64,000 nt of DNA. It comes from Choanephora cucurbitarum. Its lineage: Eukaryota > Mucoromycota > Mucoromycetes > Mucorales > Choanephoraceae. Below the pieces are notes generated by a model that had not been told where the DNA came from, searched no databases, and saw nothing but the letters and a program-made list of their open reading frames with translations. Every line of letters begins with the position of its first letter. Position 1 is the stretch's first letter. Both the position numbers and the translations under genes were made by a program. The stretch covers positions 35,233 to 99,232 of the forward strand of contig JAIWNI010000106.1 in assembly GCA_025331435.1 (NCBI GenBank), written 5' to 3'. This document shows, piece after piece, positions 57,712 through 64,000 of the stretch.

Positions 57712-59290
57712 TATCGAACAACAAAAATTGCTGAAAGATGTCTTTGTAAGCTTGTTGTACAATAATGTAGAAGCTATAGTAGTCAGTAGCAAAGCTTACA
57801 TGTATGCGTTTTTAAGCAACACAAAAAGCAATCCTCTTGTTGTGTCTGCTAATTGATTGGAGCTAAAATTCCACAAACAGTTTTCCTTAGCTTATTGTTT
57901 TCGAATTTGTTACAATTTGAGGAATACTTTTTGTTCAAGTTTGAGCCTAATTTAAATGAAATACTTCGCTGTCAATAAAGCATGGTGCAAAATGTAGCCA
58001 TTCAAGCCATGTTTGGCAATGGATATGTGAGCTGGCTATTTATGCTGAAATACTACATAACAAAAGCAATGTGAAGCCGTGCTTCATACAGTCATAAGCA
58101 ATTTAATACTGATATTTTAGATGTACAAATAATAATGATCAAAAGCAGCTCTTCCTGGCAAACGTGTCTATGGCTTACCTAGAATGAGCAGGTTTAAGCA
58201 AGAAAAATAAAAAAAGAAGGTTGTCAGTTCAAACAAACTGTTGAATATGATACTTAATTTCACAACTGTTGTCAAATGTGGAAAGATAGCCCCTAGCTGA
58301 TTGTGAGAAAGCCGCGATTGATTAATGTCATACTGTTAGGTCATTCAGGTATTCCTCTCTTATTAACAGAAAATCCAAAAGAACATCTAAAAACTGCTTT
58401 ATCCAATTTCATTAAAAATACGTCAACTTTGTAGGTTAAGGAAGACAAAGTAGCTAGATAAGCTAAAGAATAGAAAGATGTTTTGGGAAGCTATTCCTTA
58501 CAGAAAATCGATGTCATATACAACATTGTTTCTTGAAATAAAGTAATTTGTTTCAGTGTTTGTCTTTTCTCTCTTCTTACTTGTGTTTTGTATGTATACA
58601 AAGCATCTAAGTAAGGCTTTCTAAAATACATACCAGTATTCAGTCAATTCGTAAGAATTCTCTTCCTTAAGTGATATTTAGAAAGAGAAATACTTCTTGA
58701 TACAAGTAACAAAAACATACTATATTTGTTATCGCTTTGAACCTTGGTCCAGGAAAAAAGAAAAGCCCTGAAAATAGTGCCAGGTTTCTCTAATAACTGA
58801 TTTTGGAAGCACAGCAAAGCAATCTTTCAAGTTCCAATTCCATGTTCTTCTTGATGGCCTACATGTAAATAGAAAGTACTGCTATTGACATACAATGATA
58901 AGAACTGCTGCCTAGTGTGAAATAGAACATGTAATTCTTTCGACTAATATATGATGGCATTTGTGAAACCTGTTAGCATAATTGTCAAATAAAATTCTTG
59001 TGTTGAACTCAGCAAGCAAGAAAGCTTAGCAAGCAGAGGGGGCTAATTGCTTGGCTGAGCATGATCTATTTAGTGAATTGAATGAAAGACTTGCTATCTT
59101 GTTACAGGTATTCTTCTAATCGGGTAAATGTTGATCAGCATACATTAAATGGAAGTGGTCATATTGGCCAAGAACTTCTGATGTTATCGACCTGACTCCG
59201 CAACACAATGATACAATTACTGTTCCATTTTTCCGTTTTTGACTTTCTCTTTTTCTTCTAATTTTTACATTATCATTTGGTTACGCAACA

Positions 59291-60380
59291 ATGTATCCGT
59301 TTCAGCAGGTAATATCAAATTGTTTTGCATAAGCTTAGTTTGGTCGCGCTAAACCTAATGTTGCGAACAAAGGGAATGCCTTCGTACAATAGTTACAATT
59401 ACTGCCAGCCATCCAATGTGCCACCACCACCATCAAACCTTCAACATTCACCTCAACAGTACAGCTTACCAAACTTAAATTATCCACAGCAAACCCCTCG
59501 GCTTATGCATACCAGTAATGGACAATTCAATAGGGATTTACAAAGAAGCAATAGTTTTGGCAAGTACAATAGATACTCGATTAAAAAAAGATGTTCGTGA
59601 TTAATGACATTTGTTTTTTATATATAGCTTCGCCAATGGCCGATAGACGAGAGCAATATCTATGGAATTTGTTTCAAAGAATGGATCTTGATGGTTCAGG
59701 AAGTATAACTGTATACGAGCTTCAAAAAGCGTTGATCAATGGTGACTGGAGCCCATTCAACATAGAGACTGTGCGCATGATGGTAAGCATGTTTGATGTT
59801 GGTAGGTTGAAGCCATTGATAAAAAATAGAGCAAGCAAATCCACAAACCAAATTGACTTGTTGTTTTTTTTCTTTCCTACCATGAAGACAATAACGGCAC
59901 TATTGATTTTCGAGAATTCAGAGGTTTATGGAAATATGTGGAAGACTGGAGCCACTGCTTCAAGAGATTTGATTACGATAATTCAGGAAGCATTGATTGT
60001 TACGAAATGAAGCATGCCCTCAAGATGTTTGGATATAACGTCAGTGATGGATTTGTAAAAACGCTAGTACAAACATTTGATAAGCATGGTTTGTACACAA
60101 AATGTAGCTCATCTTGTTTCTCTAACATTGACTTACAAACCCAAAAGGAAACGGTACTATCACTTTTGATAATTTTGTTCAAGCTTGTGTCACTCTTTCG
60201 GCCTTGACAAAATCTTTTAGAGCAAGGGATTATGATAACAGAGGATCTATCATGATTAGTTACGAAGATGTAAGGATGAACAAAGGCATACACAATTTTG
60301 AACACAAACATGAAATTAATCTTTATCTGAAGTTTTTGACTGTGGTTATCAGTAGCAGGCCTGATATGAAAGGGAGTTGA
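59291..60380 (+). CDS. Penta-EF-hand protein (ALG-2/peflin-like), paralogue 1
   Basis: Six exons (59291-59308, 59373-59592, 59628-59801, 59888-60088, 60148-60269, 60333-60380) join to 260 residues. A Pro/Gln/Asn/Tyr-rich N-terminus (MYPFQQ, then NVPPPPSNLQHSPQQ) precedes five EF-hands: EF1 DLDGSGSITVYE, EF2 around DVDNNGTIDFREF, EF3 DYDNSGSIDCYE, EF4 degenerate (DKHGNGTITFDNF), EF5 DYDNRGSIMISYE. It ends FLTVVISSRPDMKGS. GDWSPFNIETVRMM and GLWKYVEDW are typical PEF linkers. PEF proteins dimerise through EF5 and act as Ca2+ sensors in membrane traffic and stress. Donors GTTCGT and GTTTGT are used. It is about 1.2 kb upstream of its paralogue. Confidence 0.85.
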
Positions 60381-61561
60381 AATGCATATTAAAAAAGAAA
60401 AGAAACGGATATGTATGCAAATAGAAAATCATGGATCAGACAGATTCCTGTTGCACAAGAATTGCTTGGATCTGTTAGGTGCAGCTACTTTAAAGTATTA
60501 TAACACAGATTGAGTGAGGATGGCGCCTAACCTTCTCAACTTACTTGTTTCTTTATCTCTTTCTTTCTTTTGCTATCTATTTTAGTAAAGTTGCTTATTG
60601 CAAGAAGGACTCTTGTAGTGCTTTACAAAATGAAGCAATGATAATTAGCATTCATTGAATGTATGTGGTTGAAAAGAGTCTTTATTGTTTACATAGCACA
60701 ACACTTTGTATACAAGAAGCAATTCTCTTAAATCAAGTCTTAGTGTCTCACTAGATAACAACTGAAGCATCGAGTTGTTATTGCATCTGACAGAGCATTT
60801 CCTTCTTTACACACTTCTTAACTAAAGAGATTTGATAAGAGCTTTAGTGACTTTCTGAAGTTGTCTTTTCTGTTGCAAATATTTGATACAAAATTGAAAA
60901 TAGGGTGTTGGCTAAGAAGAAGGGAAGGCTTTTGTTAACATGGTCACAAAACGCTTTATTATTACTTTCGTTATCTGCGTTTAATCCGTATAGTTGAGCA
61001 TATGAATTCGTTAGAGGCAGTATAGTATGTCAACAGAGAATCAGTTTATATTTTAGAGTATGTTAGAGCTGCATAAGCTACTTTCATAAGTGGTTTCATA
61101 CCAAGTCAATTGAGCTCCAATGTTTCTCGAAATGGTATTTTGTAGAACATTCGCTTCCTCAAGAACAGTACTATCACTAGCTCGCCCCCTCCATTGTATT
61201 TGATTTTCTCTAATAAACAAGCCTAACGCTCTCTTAAAGAATGATCTAACTACACATCAACACAGACCTATCTATGGTTTGAGTTGCATACTGATCAGAT
61301 CCAACCGAGATGAGGTCTTTTTCTTATAAATCAATCAAAACAATGACTATGGTTTTTGCTGAGTGAGTGAAGTCCAAAGAAGGAATGTAATACAAAAAAG
61401 TCGCAATGATATAAAAATAAATTAAAGTCAGCAGCGTCATCATCATCAAGCAGGATATCACTTGGCGGTTGCCAATCTTGTACAAAAAAAAAACTTTCCT
61501 TGGTTTCTTTTTCTTTCTTTTTTCTTTTTATCAATCGTTTCGAACAAAAAAAAAGAACCAA
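60381..61561. other. Intergenic spacer between the two PEF genes
   Basis: No gene is supported. It ends in a T-rich leader (61490-61560). Confidence 0.4.
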
Positions 61562-62533
61562 ATGTCATACAATCAAGGATATGGTGGGTACAACCCACAA
61601 GGATATCAACAAGGTGGTTACCAACAACAAGGTTATGGTGCCCCACCACCTCAAAGCCCATACAATAGTTATAGACCTCAAGCTCAAGGAGGCTACCCTC
61701 CACCTCAACAAGGAGGTTATCCACCACCTCAACAAGGCTATGCGCCTCAAAGACCTCATGGACGTAAGTAATTTCAATCGATAACATCATGCAGAAAACT
61801 CATTGTGATGAAATAGCACCACCCGGAAGTGATCCTCAATTATGGAGTTGGTTTACAGCTGTTGATACCGATAATTCTGGCCAACTATCTGTAGATGAAC
61901 TTCAACGAGCATTAGTGAACGGAGATTGGAGTCCCTTCAATATCGAAACTGTGCGTACAATGGTAAACATGTTTGATAAAGGTCAGTAAAATTAAAGAGC
62001 GGTTAAATGGGAACATGGCTGATACAAGAAAAAATTCTTTAGACAACAGTGGTACTATTGACTTTAATGAATTTGCTGGGCTGTGGAAATATATCGAGGA
62101 TTGGAAGAGATGCTTCCAGACCTTTGACGCTGATAACTCGGGCAATATTGATGTTGTTGAGATGAGAAATGCATTGAAGACTTTTGGTTATAACTTATCA
62201 GACCAGTTCATTCGTGTTTTAGTGCAAAAGTTCGATAAATATGGTAAGCATAACAACAATTGCTGTTTGGCGAATTCAAAATAAATAATAACACTTTTAG
62301 GGCATGTTGAAGGCAAAGGCAACATCACCTTTGATAATTTTGTTCAAGCATGTGTCACTGTCAAGACACTTACAGATTCCTTCAGACAATTCGATACAGA
62401 CAATGACGGATGGATTCAAATTAACTATGAGCAGGTAGGTGATAAAGAATAAGGAATTCAATCCACTGAACAATAACGAATGATTTTTTTCTCGATGTAG
62501 TTCTTGGAATTAGTTATTCGCCAACGTTCATAA
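61562..62533 (+). CDS. Penta-EF-hand protein (ALG-2/peflin-like), paralogue 2
   Basis: Five exons (61562-61763, 61817-61981, 62043-62243, 62301-62434, 62501-62533) join to 244 residues. The N-terminus is a Gly/Tyr/Pro/Gln repeat region (GYQQGGYQQQGYG, two GGYPPPQQ units), as in peflin. EF-hands: DTDNSGQLSVDE, DKDNSGTIDFNE, DADNSGNIDVVE, a longer degenerate EF4 (GHVEGKGNITFDNF), DTDNDGWIQINYE. It ends FLELVIRQRS. All canonical Ca2+-binding positions of EF1-3 are retained. It is closely related to the upstream gene, pointing to tandem duplication followed by divergence of the N-terminus. Confidence 0.9.
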
Positions 62534-63507
62534 AATTATGTTAAATAAAGCAAAAACAGAACAAAAGAAAGGATAAACCAAGCTTGTATATGTTTGTGTT
62601 ATGTAGCAAACCTTGAGAAAGCAAAAGAGAGAAGTTCTCAGTGATTAGCAGTATGGAGCGAATGAATAAAGTCCTGGTGAGGAGCATTGTGGTGTTTATT
62701 TTGCATGATCGATTCACTAAAAAAAACTCCCACCAAGCACTGCGTCTGTTTTTCTTGCTGTTAAAATTCGAGCAAAGCCCAATTATCTTAAAACCTGATG
62801 GCTTCGCCAATTGTAGCAATGCCCATTCGGCATAAGTGTATAGAAATTCTCTTTTTTATTACTGTTTTGTTCCACTACCAAAACTGTCATTATATGTTCT
62901 TGTACTTAGTAGGCTATTTTTTAATTCTTGGTATTACTTGATCAATGATACAATAGACAAGTCAAGTAGCGTCTTTCCTTTTAACTTTCTTTTTTTTTTG
63001 TCAGTCTTTTGATAGTTCCCTTCCCTTTGCTGTTAGTCTACTTTGTTACTAATTACCTGAATTTGACAAATAAATCGCACAATAAATTGCTCTATCTATG
63101 CTTGGCATCTGATGAACCATTCATTTTATGTTCAAAACGATACTTAGATCCAAATATTGCGCTGTTTGCGCAAATGACATACATCTTCATGTTTATAGTT
63201 GACAAATACTAAGTGGGTAAAGTAACTGTGGGTTGCAAAATATATAACAAGCAGAATTAGTGTCCTGAAAATCAAGTTTTTATCAATAGAAGATACTCGC
63301 ATGTACATCGAGAATAGGGTAATTAACACAGTTGGAGACATGAATTTGAAAGAGTTAGTAGATTGATTTTCTTGGGTAGGATGGTCTTGTATTTTGCCCT
63401 AAAAGGCACACACCTACACGCCTTGGTAGTAAGTTTAGCCCTGTTTCGTTTCAAGGAAGGTTGTGGCCAAGAAAAAAAAATATACAATGCAAAGCGGATT
63501 GTTGTGA
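62534..63507. other. Intergenic region
   Basis: AT-rich; nothing coding recognised. If the frame at 63508-63858 is a Fanzor remnant, its 3' side (bases below 63508) is where a guide RNA would be expected, but I could not identify one by eye. Confidence 0.35.
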
Positions 63508-63858
63508 CTACAGAGAAGGATTGGTAGCATCAAGGATACTAGCATCAATCGATCGAGATGCACCAGAATTACCAATGGCCAAGGCAGACAGAGGATCTCT
63601 TGGTTTATAGGATTGCTTTGCAAAATGAAGAATACAGGTTGTGTTGCTACATAAAGAGATACTATTGATTGTCCAAAGACTTTCTTTTCCATCTTTCTCA
63701 ACAGTTCTTAATAAACGACTTATATTTTGAAAGTAAAAAACACAGACCTGAGACATATTGCGTTCGCTGCTTGTACAGAATGATGTATAAAGGCTATGGT
63801 TCTTCGCTTTCTGCGAACCATATGGATGAGCGTGTCCTCGAATGGACGAGCCAAAAGC
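63508..63858 (-). CDS. Fanzor-like (TnpB-related) C-terminal fragment, partial or decayed
   Basis: An open frame of about 116 codons after a possible TAAG acceptor, ending at TAG (63508-63510). It reads FGSSIRGHAHPYGSQKAKNH, then TSSERNMSQVC, CVFYF, RTVEKDGKESL, LCSNTTC and KPRDPLSALAIG. This order follows the Fanzor/TnpB C-terminus: a GxxxRGH block, RuvC-II Glu before an (x)TSxxC zinc-finger start, a C-x4-C second knuckle, and RuvC-III RD-x2-SA-x-AIG. The second Cys of the first knuckle is Tyr (CVFYF), which would damage the zinc finger. Possible upstream exons (QEKAYDRTYSANK) lie at about 63920-63990 and the rest would be beyond the right edge. Assigned by motif order only; it may be a dead copy. 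Confidence 0.5.
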   Translation of the reverse strand, partial: AFGSSIRGHAHPYGSQKAKNHSLYTSFCTSSERNMSQVCVFYFQNISRLLRTVEKDGKESLWTINSISLCSNTTCILHFAKQSYKPRDPLSALAIGNSGASRSIDASILDATNPSL

Positions 63859-64000
63859 TTAGTCCCTGTCACCCACAAACATGATATGCAGTGCTTGCTG
63901 TTTTGTTGACCATACCCCCTTATTAGCTGAGTAAGTTCGATCATAAGCTTTCTCTTGTCTCATTCCATATCATCTTTTATTTCTATTGTGGACAGAGCTG

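Larger units (their letters stand above)
55668..59290. other. Gene-poor, repeat-derived region
   Basis: About 3.6 kb without a supported gene. It contains an LTR start fragment near 56573, a MITE-like composite at 57539-57711, and at 55.7-56.5 kb a GATC/ATAT-rich texture similar to that at 8.6-9.0 kb. The last 60 bp are the pyrimidine-rich leader of the penta-EF-hand gene. Confidence 0.4.

Noticed and set aside
1..64000. CRISPR arrays, rRNA genes or bacterial operons
   Set aside because: No regularly spaced direct repeats or rRNA-like sequence were seen, and the intron-rich gene structure is eukaryotic.

Overview
The window looks like nuclear DNA of an early-diverging filamentous fungus, most likely Mucoromycota/Mucorales. 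It is AT-rich, genes lie on both strands, introns are short (about 45-115 bp, with GTAAGT-type donors and TACTAAC-like branch sites), poly-pyrimidine tracts precede many starts, and the proteins are of fungal type: a Zn2Cys6 regulator, a FAS1 surface protein, a peroxisomal acyl-CoA oxidase and small penta-EF-hand proteins. The genus cannot be fixed from the sequence alone.

Layout. 1-6.4 kb, minus strand: a long-chain acyl-CoA synthetase cut by the left edge, an unrecognised 350-residue protein, and a secreted/membrane kelch protein. 6.4-11.9 kb: gene-poor, with scattered minus-strand coding-like pieces that do not join into one clean gene. 11.9-16.6 kb: a short PH-domain protein, mitochondrial ribosomal protein L16, a Zn2Cys6 factor and an FSH1-type serine hydrolase. 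17.6-31.4 kb: five large plus-strand genes (multi-FAS1 membrane protein, splicing factor SF3A1, acyl-CoA oxidase ending in a peroxisomal -SRL signal, DUF2828/vWA protein, Asteroid/XPG-like nuclease fold), with one unresolved minus-strand gene. 32.8-39.6 kb: a RING-RING-LON protein and a nuclear/nucleolar group (RRN7, TFB5, BFR2/AATF, plus one unknown). 39.6-49.7 kb: a mobile-element-rich stretch with an LTR-like repeat, an intron-containing tRNA-Tyr, a MITE, a decayed Mutator-like element carrying FAR1-like, transposase and OTU-protease pieces, a PXA/nexin-C gene, and a complete Tc1/mariner element with intact DD34E transposase. 49.7-54.4 kb: a divergent kinase, a short Mpo1/DUF962 protein, a membrane protein, tRNA-splicing endonuclease subunit SEN15 and tRNA-Glu(CTC). 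54.4-59.3 kb: gene-poor, with a second, inverted copy of the 503-bp LTR-like repeat and MITE debris. 59.3-62.5 kb: two tandem paralogous penta-EF-hand genes. The right edge holds a reading frame that resembles the C-terminal RuvC/zinc-finger end of a Fanzor (eukaryotic TnpB-like) protein.

Together: the acyl-CoA synthetase (activation) and the acyl-CoA oxidase (first peroxisomal beta-oxidation step) belong to fatty-acid catabolism. SF3A1 acts in spliceosomes; RRN7, BFR2 and MRPL16 act in ribosome production; SEN15 removes tRNA introns such as the one visible in the tRNA-Tyr gene of this window. Several genes here (PH protein, SEN15, Mpo1-like, PEF1, the 187-residue unknown) become visible only when short exons are joined. 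The joins were checked by reading-frame phase and, for most genes, by total length being divisible by three.
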